64,000 nucleotides of DNA from Acidimicrobiia bacterium. GTDB lineage: Bacteria; Actinomycetota; Acidimicrobiia; Spongiisociales; ZC4RG35. Positions 42,356 through 50,110 of this stretch are shown one piece after another (positions within the stretch are counted from its first letter, which is position 1; every line of letters begins with the position of its first letter). The translations under genes and the position numbers were made by a program. The notes beneath the pieces are model-generated. The model saw only the letters and a list, made by a program, of their open reading frames with translations. It did no database searches and was not told the origin of the DNA. The stretch is taken from NCBI GenBank assembly GCA_028285585.1, contig JANQOU010000004.1, forward strand, positions 1 through 64,000. The letters are read 5' to 3'.

Positions 42356-43383
42356 TGCGTGTCGGGCTGGTCTGCCCTTACGACCTTTCCAAGCCTGGCG
42401 GTGTGCAAGCACAAGTTCTCGGTTTGGCCAAAGCTCTGGCTGCCGGGGGAGACGAGGTTGCTGTCATCGGTCCGGGTCTGCCTCCCGATGTCTCAGGAGT
42501 TGATCTGGGCGACACTCTTTCCATTCCGGGGAACGGGTCCAAAGTGCCGATATCCCCGGACCCAAGAGTCCTCCGGAAGATGCGAGCCGCCACGAGCGAA
42601 ATCGATGTTCTCCACGTCCACGAGCCGCTCATGCCAAGCGTCTCGTTGTCAGCACTGCGGGTCGGCCTGCCTGTTGTCGCCACTTTTCACGCTGCTCCGG
42701 GCGCGGTCGGCAACGCCTTCTATGGCTTCATCGGTTTCGCGCTCAACCGGATATTGGGCGTCAACGTCCGAACGGTGACGGCGGTGTCTGCGACCGCGAG
42801 GAACCCTCTGCCCGACGACCTCGATGTTTCCATCGTTCCCAACGGGATCGACGTGGCTTCCATGCGGGTGGATGTGCCCCGCGACCCTCTTGCCGTGGTG
42901 TTTCTCGGCCGGGACGAGCCACGAAAAGGCCTCGACGTGCTTCTCGAGGCATGGCCGGCAGTTCAATCGGCGGTCCCCGACGCCCGGTTGGTGGTCATGG
43001 GCGCGGCGAGGGAAGTCGAAGGAGTCGACTGGAGAGGGGTGGTCGATGAGGAGGAGAAGGCAGCGACTCTGAATGGCTCTGCGGTGTATGTGGCCCCCAA
43101 CTTGGGCGGTGAGTCCTTCGGGATAGTGCTCGTCGAGGGGATGGCAGCCGGGGTCGCGGTGGTAGCAAGCGACCTGTCGGCGTTCGTGGAAGTCGGCGAA
43201 GACGCAGCCCTCTACTTCCCGGTAGGGGATGCCGACGCCCTAGCCGACCGGCTTGTCACTGTCCTCACCGACGAAGAGCTGCGAGCCGGGCTGTCTGAGG
43301 CCGGCATCGAGCGAGCGGCGGCATTCGACTGGAGTGTCGTGGCGGCTGAGTATCGCCGTCACTACGAGTCGGCGCTTTCTTAG
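42355..43383 (+). CDS. pimA: Phosphatidylinositol alpha-mannosyltransferase PimA-like (GT4)
   Basis: A 342-residue GT-B glycosyltransferase. Visible family features are N-terminal [54 protein letters not shown] and the GT4 donor motif [20 protein letters not shown] (EX7E). It would transfer the first mannose from GDP-mannose to phosphatidylinositol at the cytoplasmic membrane face. The ATG at 42355 shares its A with the previous stop. Its place after pgsA and the acyltransferase is as in mycobacteria and supports an actinobacterial envelope with PI mannosides. Confidence 0.92.
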   Translation: MRVGLVCPYDLSKPGGVQAQVLGLAKALAAGGDEVAVIGPGLPPDVSGVDLGDTLSIPGNGSKVPISPDPRVLRKMRAATSEIDVLHVHEPLMPSVSLSALRVGLPVVATFHAAPGAVGNAFYGFIGFALNRILGVNVRTVTAVSATARNPLPDDLDVSIVPNGIDVASMRVDVPRDPLAVVFLGRDEPRKGLDVLLEAWPAVQSAVPDARLVVMGAAREVEGVDWRGVVDEEEKAATLNGSAVYVAPNLGGESFGIVLVEGMAAGVAVVASDLSAFVEVGEDAALYFPVGDADALADRLVTVLTDEELRAGLSEAGIERAAAFDWSVVAAEYRRHYESALS

Positions 43384-43433
43384 CTGAGGGACCTGACTCG
43401 CAGTACAATTCGCGATTCGCAAAGGGAGTGTTT

Positions 43434-44318
43434 GTGGTCGAAACCGGAACCGATCGAGTCAAAAGAGGGCTGGCCGAGATGCTCAAAGGCGGCGTCATCA
43501 TGGATGTCGTCGACCCGGACCAGGCCAAGATCGCCGAAGAGGCCGGGGCCGTAGCCGTCATGGCCCTCGAACGCGTGCCCGCCGACATCCGCAAGCAGGG
43601 TGGCGTGGCGCGGATGTCGGACCCGACGATGATCGAGGGCATTCAGGCAGCGGTGACCATCCCGGTCATGGCCAAGTGCCGGATCGGCCACTTCGCCGAG
43701 GCGCTGGTTCTTCAATCGCTCGGCATCGACTACATCGATGAGTCCGAGGTGCTGACGCCGGCCGACGACGACAACCACGTCGACAAGTGGGCGTTCACCA
43801 CACCGTTCGTCTGCGGCGCTCGCAATCTCGGCGAGGCGCTCCGCAGGATCGGTGAAGGTGCGGCCATGATCCGCACCAAAGGTGAGGCGGGGACCGGGAA
43901 CGTGGTCGAGGCGGTCCGCCACATGAGGACTGTCACATCAGAGATGCGGGCCATCGCATCGATGGACGCAGATCAGCTGATGGCAGCAGCGCGTGACTTG
44001 AAGGCCCCTTACGAGCTGGTGAAAGAGATCGCAGAGACCGGCAAGCTGCCGGTGGTCAACTTCGCCGCCGGCGGCATAGCCACACCTGCCGATGCCGCGT
44101 TGATGATGGGACTGGGTGTGGACGGCGTGTTCGTCGGTTCCGGCATCTTCAAGAGCTCCGACCCGCAGGGTTACGCCAGGGCCATCGTCGAGGCAACAAC
44201 TTTCTGGAATGAGCCCGAGGTCGTCGCCAAGGTTTCGAGAGGGCTCGGTGAGGCTATGCCTGGTCTCGAGATGGAGACGCTTTCAGAGGCCGAGCAGCTG
44301 GCCAGACGAGGATGGTGA
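43434..44318 (+). CDS. pdxS: Pyridoxal 5'-phosphate synthase lyase subunit PdxS
   Basis: A 294-residue TIM-barrel protein that builds PLP from ribose 5-phosphate, glyceraldehyde 3-phosphate and ammonia delivered by PdxT. The catalytic residues fall exactly on the standard numbers: D24 (IMDVVD), K81 ([10 protein letters not shown]) and K149 ([11 protein letters not shown]). The GTG at 43434 has GGGAG (43424-43428) five bases upstream; the GTG at 43428 overlaps that site. A TACAAT -10-like hexamer lies at 43404-43409. Confidence 0.96.
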   Translation: MVETGTDRVKRGLAEMLKGGVIMDVVDPDQAKIAEEAGAVAVMALERVPADIRKQGGVARMSDPTMIEGIQAAVTIPVMAKCRIGHFAEALVLQSLGIDYIDESEVLTPADDDNHVDKWAFTTPFVCGARNLGEALRRIGEGAAMIRTKGEAGTGNVVEAVRHMRTVTSEMRAIASMDADQLMAAARDLKAPYELVKEIAETGKLPVVNFAAGGIATPADAALMMGLGVDGVFVGSGIFKSSDPQGYARAIVEATTFWNEPEVVAKVSRGLGEAMPGLEMETLSEAEQLARRGW

Positions 44319-44319
44319 C

Positions 44320-44883
44320 GTGACTCGGGTTGGCGTCCTGGCTCTCCAGGGCGACGTCCGGGAGCACATCCACATCCTTGAATCGCTGGGAGTCGAAGGC
44401 ATCCCGGTCAAGAAACCCGAAGAGCTGGGCGAGGTCGACGCTCTGGTGATCCCAGGTGGTGAGTCGACGACCATCGGCAAGATGGCGGTTCGCTTCGGGC
44501 TCCTCGAGCCATTGCGCACCGCAGTGGGTGAGGGGTTGCCGGTTTATGGCACGTGTGCTGGCATGATCCTGCTTGCCTCAGCAGTCACCGACGGTGACCA
44601 ACCCCTGATCGGCGGTCTCGACGTGGTGGTGAAGCGCAACGCGTTCGGACGTCAGAACGAGTCTTTCGAGGCCTCGCTGGACGTGCTTGGGCTGGCCGAG
44701 CCGTTCCAGGCGGTCTTCATCCGCGCTCCCTGGATCGAGAAGGTCGGCTCGGATGTGGATGTCATCGCCGCTGTCGACGATCATCCGGTGATGGTTCGCC
44801 AGGATTCGATCCTCGCCAGCTCCTTTCATCCCGAGCTGACGCAGGACGGGCGGATACATCAGATGTTGTTGGAAATGGTCTGA
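44320..44883 (+). CDS. pdxT: Pyridoxal 5'-phosphate synthase glutaminase subunit PdxT
   Basis: A 187-residue class I glutamine amidotransferase that supplies ammonia to PdxS. The triad is C79 in YGTCAGMILLA plus His and Glu in SSFHPEL; IPGGESTTIGK is the PdxT hallmark. The GTG at 44320 begins one base after the pdxS stop; the acyl-CoA thioesterase gene that separates these two in mycobacteria is absent here. Nine bases separate it from yebC. Confidence 0.95.
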   Translation: MTRVGVLALQGDVREHIHILESLGVEGIPVKKPEELGEVDALVIPGGESTTIGKMAVRFGLLEPLRTAVGEGLPVYGTCAGMILLASAVTDGDQPLIGGLDVVVKRNAFGRQNESFEASLDVLGLAEPFQAVFIRAPWIEKVGSDVDVIAAVDDHPVMVRQDSILASSFHPELTQDGRIHQMLLEMV

Positions 44884-44892
44884 AGGGCACAC

Positions 44893-45642
44893 ATGGCTGG
44901 ACACTCGAAATGGGCGAACATCAAGCACCGCAAAGGCCGGCAGGACGCGGCGCGGGGGAAGCTGTTCGGGAAACTGGCGAAGGCCATCGAGGTCGCGGCG
45001 CGGGACGGCGGTGGCAACACCGACTTCAACCCGACTCTGGCGACCGCCGTCGAGAAGGCCAAGGCCGCTTCGATGCCCAACGACAACATCGAGCGCGCCA
45101 TCAAGCGAGGCACGGGCGAGGTCGAGGGCGCGGTCTACGAGGAGATGTACTACGAGGGGTACGGCCCTGGGGGTGTGGCGCTCTACGTGCAGGTCCTCAC
45201 CGACAACCGCAACCGCGCTGCCTCTGACGTTCGCTCCACTTTCACGAGACACAACGGGAACCTTGGGGAGCCGGGCTCGGTCGGGTATCTGTTCAGCCAG
45301 AAGGGGTTGATCCTGGCCAAAGGCGAAGAGGATGATGTGATGCTGCTGGCTCTCGATGCTGGTGCCGACGATGTTCGTGACGCCGGTGACGGCGTTTTCG
45401 AGGTCGTCACCGAGGCGTCCGAGATGCGGGGAGTCCGGGAGGCGCTCGATCAAGGTGGGGCCGAAGTCGAGTCGGCTGATGTGACCCAGCTTCCGGCGAC
45501 AACCGTCCCGGTGGAGGAGAAGGAAGCGAGGAGCTTGCTCCGGCTCATTGATGCCCTCGAGGATCTCGACGATGTCCAGTCGGTCTTCTCGAACTACGAC
45601 ATCCCCGATTCGGTCATGGAGAACGTCCTCGCCGAAGCCTGA
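44893..45642 (+). CDS. yebC: YebC/PmpR-family regulatory protein
   Basis: A 249-residue protein with the signature MAGHSKWANIKHRKGRQDA at the N-terminus and DNRNRAASDVRSTFTRHNGN in the middle, full length for the family. YebC proteins act as transcription regulators and, in recent work, as helpers of ribosome passage at proline-rich stretches. Its last 15 codons (YDIPDSVMENVLAEA) are repeated 1252 bases downstream as part of a 229 bp duplication. Confidence 0.95.
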   Translation: MAGHSKWANIKHRKGRQDAARGKLFGKLAKAIEVAARDGGGNTDFNPTLATAVEKAKAASMPNDNIERAIKRGTGEVEGAVYEEMYYEGYGPGGVALYVQVLTDNRNRAASDVRSTFTRHNGNLGEPGSVGYLFSQKGLILAKGEEDDVMLLALDAGADDVRDAGDGVFEVVTEASEMRGVREALDQGGAEVESADVTQLPATTVPVEEKEARSLLRLIDALEDLDDVQSVFSNYDIPDSVMENVLAEA

Positions 45643-45814
45643 GGCCTTCCCTCCTTTGGGCTGCATCAGGTCGTGTTGAGCGCTACCGCGTGCAGTGCAG
45701 ACGAGAGGGGAGCGAGGCGGGAGAATCAGTCGGAATCGGCGGTCCTGGTACTACATTCACAGAACATATGTTCGTTTTGGGCATCGATCCAGGCCTGTCG
45801 GTCACCGGCTATGG
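45595..45814. repeat. Long direct repeat, copy 1 (yebC tail - intergenic - ruvC start)
   Basis: 220 bases spanning the end of yebC, the intergenic region and the first 15 codons of ruvC. It is repeated at 46847-47075. By hand alignment there are about 11 substitutions and two gaps (1 and about 10 bases), clustered in the intergenic part; the last 79 bases or so are identical. Sequence beyond 45814 is unrelated to ruvC. Confidence 0.92.
45762..45773. promoter_or_regulatory. LexA/SOS box, duplicated copy
   Basis: GAACATATGTTC is a perfect GAAC-N4-GTTC palindrome, the actinobacterial LexA box. Here it precedes only the truncated ruvC start. A TACATT -10-like hexamer is at 45752-45757. Confidence 0.75.
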
Positions 45815-45935
45815 CACTACGAATTCTGCTCCCGCGACCCAGAGGATGTGGGCTGTGATGCACCCACTGTGTTTGGCTTTCCACGAGCCAAGCTTCCACC
45901 CAATTGGCGAGATACCACCCTGCGCACATGGTTGA
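45768..45935 (+). pseudogene. ruvC: Truncated ruvC 5' end
   Basis: The frame reads MFVLGIDPGLSVTGYG, identical to the true RuvC N-terminus, then leaves homology at 45814 and runs about 40 residues of unrelated translation antisense to the VanZ-like gene before a stop. Only the first catalytic Asp remains, so no resolvase is made. Confidence 0.85.
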
Positions 45936-46491
45936 TCACTCCGGGGTCGTCGTTTGGCTCCTCGCCGTCCAAGGACCTGAAGGCGATACCGAACAGACCG
46001 AAGGCTGCGATCCCTATTAGCACACCAATGGTGTTGGCGATCGGGTCATTGACGTCGATGGACCTATACATGACACCGATCGAGGCGCCTATTGAGAGCT
46101 GTATCAGCTCAATCGTTACTGCCGCACCGATGCCCAACAACAGTACCTTCTTTAGGGTTGGGCTTTCGAGCACAAACCAAGCACCGAAGCCAAATGGAAC
46201 GCCGAGCAGCACATTCGGCACGAACTGTGTCCTGACCGTCTCGGCGGTTAGGTCACCGAAGGGGACAAGGTTGAGGAACCCCCAGAATGGGACCTCTGCG
46301 AAGTCTCGGGCCATCACGCCGTCGACTGGCAGCGGGAACAGCGTGACTTTCAGGACCTCGACGGTGTAGACGGCGAATATCAGCGTGAACAGAACATGTG
46401 CCCCCGACCATCCGCTCTTCTTCCAAAGAAGGAAGAGGGCTATGCCGATGAGTGGGTAGACCGTTACGGCAAAGGCGTTGCCAGAGATCAT
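45817..46491 (-). CDS. VanZ-like membrane protein
   Basis: A 224-residue protein with five hydrophobic segments. The VanZ pattern is present: VPFWGFLNLVPFGDL, FVPNVLLGVPFGFGAW, TIELIQLSIG and SIDVNDPIANTIGVLIG (the N-DxxxNxxG-like end). VanZ relatives confer low-level teicoplanin resistance or are simply membrane proteins of unknown role. GGGAGG precedes the ATG. The polar C-terminal tail of about 45 residues ends two bases from the boundary of repeat copy 1, so the original C-terminus may have been cut by the recombination. Confidence 0.82.
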   Translation of the reverse strand: MISGNAFAVTVYPLIGIALFLLWKKSGWSGAHVLFTLIFAVYTVEVLKVTLFPLPVDGVMARDFAEVPFWGFLNLVPFGDLTAETVRTQFVPNVLLGVPFGFGAWFVLESPTLKKVLLLGIGAAVTIELIQLSIGASIGVMYRSIDVNDPIANTIGVLIGIAAFGLFGIAFRSLDGEEPNDDPGVINHVRRVVSRQLGGSLARGKPNTVGASQPTSSGSREQNS

Positions 46492-46563
46492 GTTTGGAAC
46501 CTCCCTTGGGGCAGCTGCCCGAGCTTGGTCTGCCCGGACACCTTTCGAGCGTCAGTTTTCTCG

Positions 46564-46722
46564 TCAGCCGGTACTGAAGGATCCGGAACCTTTAGTGTTC
46601 CAACCGTAATCCGCGGTGGTATACGCGAAGATGTAATACGTGTCTCCGGGAGCGAACCCACAACTCGTAGAGACCAATACCAGTCCCTTGGCCATAGCTT
46701 TCCTGAGTTTCGTTTTCGTCAC
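46564..46722 (-). pseudogene. Small reading frame resembling the C-terminal end of an NTR/TIMP-like secreted protein
   Basis: I found this 52-codon frame by hand: GTG 46722 (GAAGG upstream) to TGA 46564. The part STSCGFAPGDTYYIFAYTT followed by GSGSFSTG resembles the C(G)-x-PG-x-x-Y-x-x-FA pattern at the end of netrin-like (NTR) domains, whose N-terminal half would normally precede. It is probably the remainder of a gene cut at the insert boundary, but it could be a small protein gene. Confidence in the family is low. Confidence 0.4.
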
Positions 46723-46846
46723 CCTTCGTCCTTCTTGGGTGGTCGTCGGCCTGTTGGCCCTTGGTGGCTTCAGCGCGCTTCAGCTCCTGTCGACCAGCTT
46801 GTGTCCAGCAACCTCAAGGTGTCGCGTCGTTTGTGATGCCGTCCGG

Positions 46847-47075
46847 TATGACATCCCCGATTCGGTCATGGAGAACGTCCTGGCCGAAGCCTGAGACCTT
46901 CCCTCCTTTGCGCTGCATCAGGTCGTGTTGAGCGCTACCGCGTGCACCGCGGACGAGAGGGAGCGAGGTTGGAGTCGCCGGGAGAATCAGTCGGAAACGC
47001 CGGTTCCGGTACTACATTCACAGAACATATGTTCGTTTTGGGCATCGATCCAGGCCTGTCGGTCACCGGCTATGG
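46847..47075. repeat. Long direct repeat, copy 2 (yebC tail - intergenic - ruvC start)
   Basis: 229 bases matching 45595-45814. It starts inside what was yebC codon Y235 or so (YDIPDSVMENVLAEA stop) and runs into the intact ruvC gene. Compared with copy 1 it has about 10 extra bases near 46967. Confidence 0.92.
47023..47034 (+). promoter_or_regulatory. LexA/SOS box over the ruvC start codon
   Basis: GAACATATGTTC is a perfect GAAC-N4-GTTC palindrome, and its central ATG (47029-47031) is the ruvC start. TACATT at 47013-47018 is a likely -10. LexA bound here would block both transcription initiation and early elongation of the ruvCAB operon. Confidence 0.8.
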
Positions 47076-47511
47076 GCTCGTTGAAGGCCCGCACCCGCCC
47101 AAGGCGGTACTCGCCGGCGTGGTGCGCACTGACACCGAGTCTGCAATCGCCGAACGGCTGGCCGAGCTGCATCGGGGCCTCAGCCAGGTGATTGCGGACG
47201 CCGCCCCTGATGTGATCGCCCTCGAAACCGTGTTTACCAATCGCAACCTGCAAACGGCGATTTCTGTCGGACGGGCATCGGGTGTCGCGCTTCTCGCTGC
47301 GGCGGAAGCCGGGATCCCGGTGAGCGAATACGTTCCGACCGCGATCAAATCTGCGGTGACCGGTGACGGGTCGGCTAACAAGAGTCAGGTGCAAATGATG
47401 GTCGCAAAACTGCTCAGGTTGGAAAACCCGCCCAAGCCGGCAGACGCCGCTGACGCCCTTGCTATCGCGATATGCCATCTCCGCGCATCCCCCCTGGAGG
47501 CAGCGCGATGA
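47029..47511 (+). CDS. ruvC: Holliday junction resolvase RuvC
   Basis: A 160-residue RNase H-fold nuclease that cuts Holliday junctions with RuvAB. All four acidic catalytic residues are in place: D7 (GIDPGLS), E66 (ALETVF), D139 and D142 (PADAADALA). It is slightly short (usual 165-190), with a brief C-terminus. The start was chosen at the ATG within the LexA box because family members begin two or three residues before the GIDPG motif. No Shine-Dalgarno is seen, so the mRNA is probably near-leaderless. The ruvA ATG overlaps its stop. Confidence 0.95.
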   Translation: MFVLGIDPGLSVTGYGLVEGPHPPKAVLAGVVRTDTESAIAERLAELHRGLSQVIADAAPDVIALETVFTNRNLQTAISVGRASGVALLAAAEAGIPVSEYVPTAIKSAVTGDGSANKSQVQMMVAKLLRLENPPKPADAADALAIAICHLRASPLEAAR

Positions 47512-48077
47512 TCGGCCGTCTTCGGGGCATGCTCGTGGCTCGCCGCGAGACCAGTGTGACAGTCGACGTGAACGGCGTCGGCTACGAGGCTCAGATGACT
47601 CCACGTGACATGGGATCCCTGCCTGGCGTTGGCGAGGAGGTCGTCGTGCATACCCACACTCATGTCCGAGAGGACGACCTCAGCCTGTTTGGCTTTGCGC
47701 ACGAGGGAGACCGCGACATGTTCCGCACGCTCCTCGGGGCGAGTGGCGTGGGCCCCAAAGTCGCGCTGGCGATGCTGGGCTCGTTGGCTTCAGAGGAGAT
47801 CGTCCGGGCGATTCTGAGCGAAGACGCAGACGCGCTCACGGTGGCGCCAGGGGTTGGGAAACGTGGAGCGCAGAAGATCGTGTTGGAGCTGGCCCCCAAG
47901 TTCGCCGGCCGGGAGATCGACTTGACGCCAAGCAGTGACCTGGCAACGGTGCGCCAGGCGTTGGAAGGTCTCGGCTACTCCACCACCGAGATCAACGAAG
48001 TGATCGCCGAAGTGGACCCTGGTGACCCGCTAGATGTTCAGATCAAGGCCGCGTTGCAAAGCTTGGGAAATCGATAG
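47508..48077 (+). CDS. ruvA: Holliday junction branch migration protein RuvA
   Basis: A 189-residue protein starting at the ATG overlapping the ruvC stop: N-terminal OB fold (MIGRLRGMLVARRETSVTVDVNGVGYEA), two helix-hairpin-helix motifs (LLGASGVGPKVALAMLG and VAPGVGKRGAQKIVLEL) and the flexible C-terminal domain III (ALEGLGYSTTEINEVI) that touches RuvB. It tetramerises on four-way junctions. Confidence 0.96.
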   Translation: MIGRLRGMLVARRETSVTVDVNGVGYEAQMTPRDMGSLPGVGEEVVVHTHTHVREDDLSLFGFAHEGDRDMFRTLLGASGVGPKVALAMLGSLASEEIVRAILSEDADALTVAPGVGKRGAQKIVLELAPKFAGREIDLTPSSDLATVRQALEGLGYSTTEINEVIAEVDPGDPLDVQIKAALQSLGNR

Positions 48078-48080
48078 CTG

Positions 48081-49094
48081 ATGCGCGAGGACAGCCTGCT
48101 CAGCCCAACGATCGAAGACGACGAGGAGATCTCGCTTCGACCGAAGCGCTTGGAAGACTTCGTCGGGCAAGGCAAGGTCAAGAACCGGCTGCGGATCTCC
48201 TTGGAAGCTGCGGTGAAGGAGGGGCGTGCCCTCGATCATGTCTTGTTCTCCGGGCCTCCCGGTCTCGGGAAGACAACTCTCGCCGGGATCATCGCCGGTG
48301 AGAAAGGTGTCGCACTGCGTGTCACATCAGGCCCCGCCCTCGATCGCCCAGGTGACCTCGCTGCGATCATCTCCAATCTCCAGCCCCAGGACGTGTTCTT
48401 CATCGATGAGATCCACCGGCTTCCCAGAGCAGTGGAAGAGGTGCTGTACCCGGCGATGGAGGACTTCCAACTCGATGTCGTCTTGGGCAAGGGGCCAACC
48501 GCTCAGTCGATTCGCATCGACTTGCCCCGGTTCACCCTGGTCGGGGCCACCACCAGGAAAGGGAAAGTCACCGCCCCGTTGCGGGACCGCTTCGGCATCG
48601 AGGAGAAGCTCGACTACTACGAGCCAGAGGAGCTTGCAGTCATTGTCAGACGGTCGGCGTCGATCATCGACGTCCCGATCGATGACACGGCAGCCGAGCT
48701 CGTGGCCCAGCGGAGCCGCCAGACCCCGCGTATCGCCAACCGTCTTCTGGCGAGAGTGCGCGACTACGCGGTGGCTCGAGCGTCGGGGTCGATCGACCTG
48801 GCCACGGCCACCGAGGCGCTGAAGATCTACGAAGTCGACCATCTGGGTTTGGACAAGGTCGACAGGTCGATACTCGAAGCCGTCATCGAGCGTTTCGGTG
48901 GCGGGCCGGTCGGGCTGTCAACTCTGGCCATCGCAGTGGGAGAGGAGCCTGAGACCGTGGAGGACGCATATGAGCCTTTCCTGCTCCAGTCCGGGCTGAT
49001 TAAGAGGACACCGAGGGGGCGTGTGGCCACCGCGAATGCCTACCGGCACCTCGGCGTTGAGCCGCCGGCGGACTCACAGGGCACCTTGCTCTAG
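48081..49094 (+). CDS. ruvB: Holliday junction DNA helicase RuvB
   Basis: A 337-residue AAA+ motor: LRPKRLEDFVGQGKVKNRL, Walker A GPPGLGKTTLAG, Walker B FFIDEIHRL, sensor 1 LVGATTRKG, arginine-finger region PLRDRFGI and the C-terminal winged helix (ESQ-like region ending PRGRVATANAYRHLG). It follows ruvA by three bases and completes the SOS-type ruvCAB operon. Confidence 0.97.
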   Translation: MREDSLLSPTIEDDEEISLRPKRLEDFVGQGKVKNRLRISLEAAVKEGRALDHVLFSGPPGLGKTTLAGIIAGEKGVALRVTSGPALDRPGDLAAIISNLQPQDVFFIDEIHRLPRAVEEVLYPAMEDFQLDVVLGKGPTAQSIRIDLPRFTLVGATTRKGKVTAPLRDRFGIEEKLDYYEPEELAVIVRRSASIIDVPIDDTAAELVAQRSRQTPRIANRLLARVRDYAVARASGSIDLATATEALKIYEVDHLGLDKVDRSILEAVIERFGGGPVGLSTLAIAVGEEPETVEDAYEPFLLQSGLIKRTPRGRVATANAYRHLGVEPPADSQGTLL

Positions 49095-49099
49095 CTCGC

Positions 49100-50101
49100 G
49101 TGAAGGTCGAGGACTTTCACTATGAGCTGCCCGAGAGGTCGATCGCGCAGAGTGCCGTAGAGCCGCGACACGACTCACGGTTGCTCGACACCCGAGACCT
49201 GTCTGACCACAGGTTTCTGGATCTTGCCGACCTTCTGGGTCCAGGGGACCTCATCGTGGTCAACAGCACGAAAGTGCGGGCAGCTCGACTCGTTGGCTCG
49301 CGGGTGGACACCGGGGGCCGTGTGGAGCTTTTACTACTTGACCGCGATCAAGGAGGCTCCTGGAAAGCTCTGGCCAGGCCGGCTCGACGGCTTCGCCCTG
49401 GCGTCGTGGTCGATTGCGACGGCATCGAGGTGACGGTGCTGACCGACCCTGCCGACGGCGTGGTCGGGGTCTCTCTGGACGCGGAAGACGATGAGAGTGT
49501 CATCGAGCGGATCGGTTCGGTCCCTTTGCCCCCATATTTCTCTGGCTCTCTCGACAGCTCATCGAGGTACCAAACCGTCTATGCCGACAAACCTGGCTCA
49601 GCAGCTGCTCCGACCGCCGGGCTGCACTTCACGTCCGAGGTGTTCGATCGTCTCAGACAGCGTGGAATCGACACGGCAACCGTGGACCTTCATGTTTCTC
49701 TCGACACCTTCAGGCCGATGGCTGTCGAGTCGATCGAAGATCACGTCATGCACTCCGAGTGGTGCTCAATCTCAGAGGAGGCAGCAGAGGCGATCAATGG
49801 TGCCCGTCGGATCGTCGCGATCGGAACAACCGTGGTCAGGACGTTGGAGTCGATGGCCACTGGGCAAGGCTCGGTGAGAGCAGGGTCACACCACACCGAC
49901 CTCTTCATCACTCCCGGCTTCGAGATCCGAGTGGTGGATCTCCTCATCACCAACTTTCACATGCCGTCTTCCACTCTGCTGGTGCTGCTGGCGGGATTCA
50001 TGGGAGAGAGTTGGCGGAGCGCTTACGACACCGCCATCGAGCGGAGCTACCGATTTCTGTCGTTTGGTGACGCGATGCTCGCGGAGCGGAAACGGCCCTA
50101 G
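49100..50101 (+). CDS. queA: S-adenosylmethionine:tRNA ribosyltransferase-isomerase QueA
   Basis: A 333-residue enzyme that adds the epoxycyclopentanediol group to preQ1 in tRNA. Family stretches include FHYELPERSIAQ, DLIVVNSTKVRAARL, SVPLPPYF, RYQTVYADKPGSAAAPTAGLHF, HVSLDTFRPM and NFHMPSSTLLVLLAGFMG. It starts with a GTG five bases after ruvB and precedes tgt. The queuosine genes within this block are a difference from mycobacteria. Confidence 0.95.
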   Translation: MKVEDFHYELPERSIAQSAVEPRHDSRLLDTRDLSDHRFLDLADLLGPGDLIVVNSTKVRAARLVGSRVDTGGRVELLLLDRDQGGSWKALARPARRLRPGVVVDCDGIEVTVLTDPADGVVGVSLDAEDDESVIERIGSVPLPPYFSGSLDSSSRYQTVYADKPGSAAAPTAGLHFTSEVFDRLRQRGIDTATVDLHVSLDTFRPMAVESIEDHVMHSEWCSISEEAAEAINGARRIVAIGTTVVRTLESMATGQGSVRAGSHHTDLFITPGFEIRVVDLLITNFHMPSSTLLVLLAGFMGESWRSAYDTAIERSYRFLSFGDAMLAERKRP

Positions 50102-50110
50102 CCTGGCTCG

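Larger units (their letters stand above)
45815..46846. other. 1.03 kb insert between the two direct repeats
   Basis: This segment interrupts the yebC-ruvC junction. It carries a VanZ-like gene and a small NTR-like reading frame on the minus strand, opposite to the surrounding core genes. I see no transposase, integrase, terminal inverted repeat or short target duplication. The 46723-46846 stretch beside copy 2 holds no gene that I can support. Confidence 0.85.

Noticed and set aside
44578..45666. 362-codon open frame antisense to pdxT and yebC
   Set aside because: It crosses two confidently identified genes on the other strand and has no family features.
45690..45935. Apparent small gene containing a RuvC-like start
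   Set aside because: It is the truncated copy of ruvC created by the duplication, so I recorded it as a pseudogene and not as a new gene.
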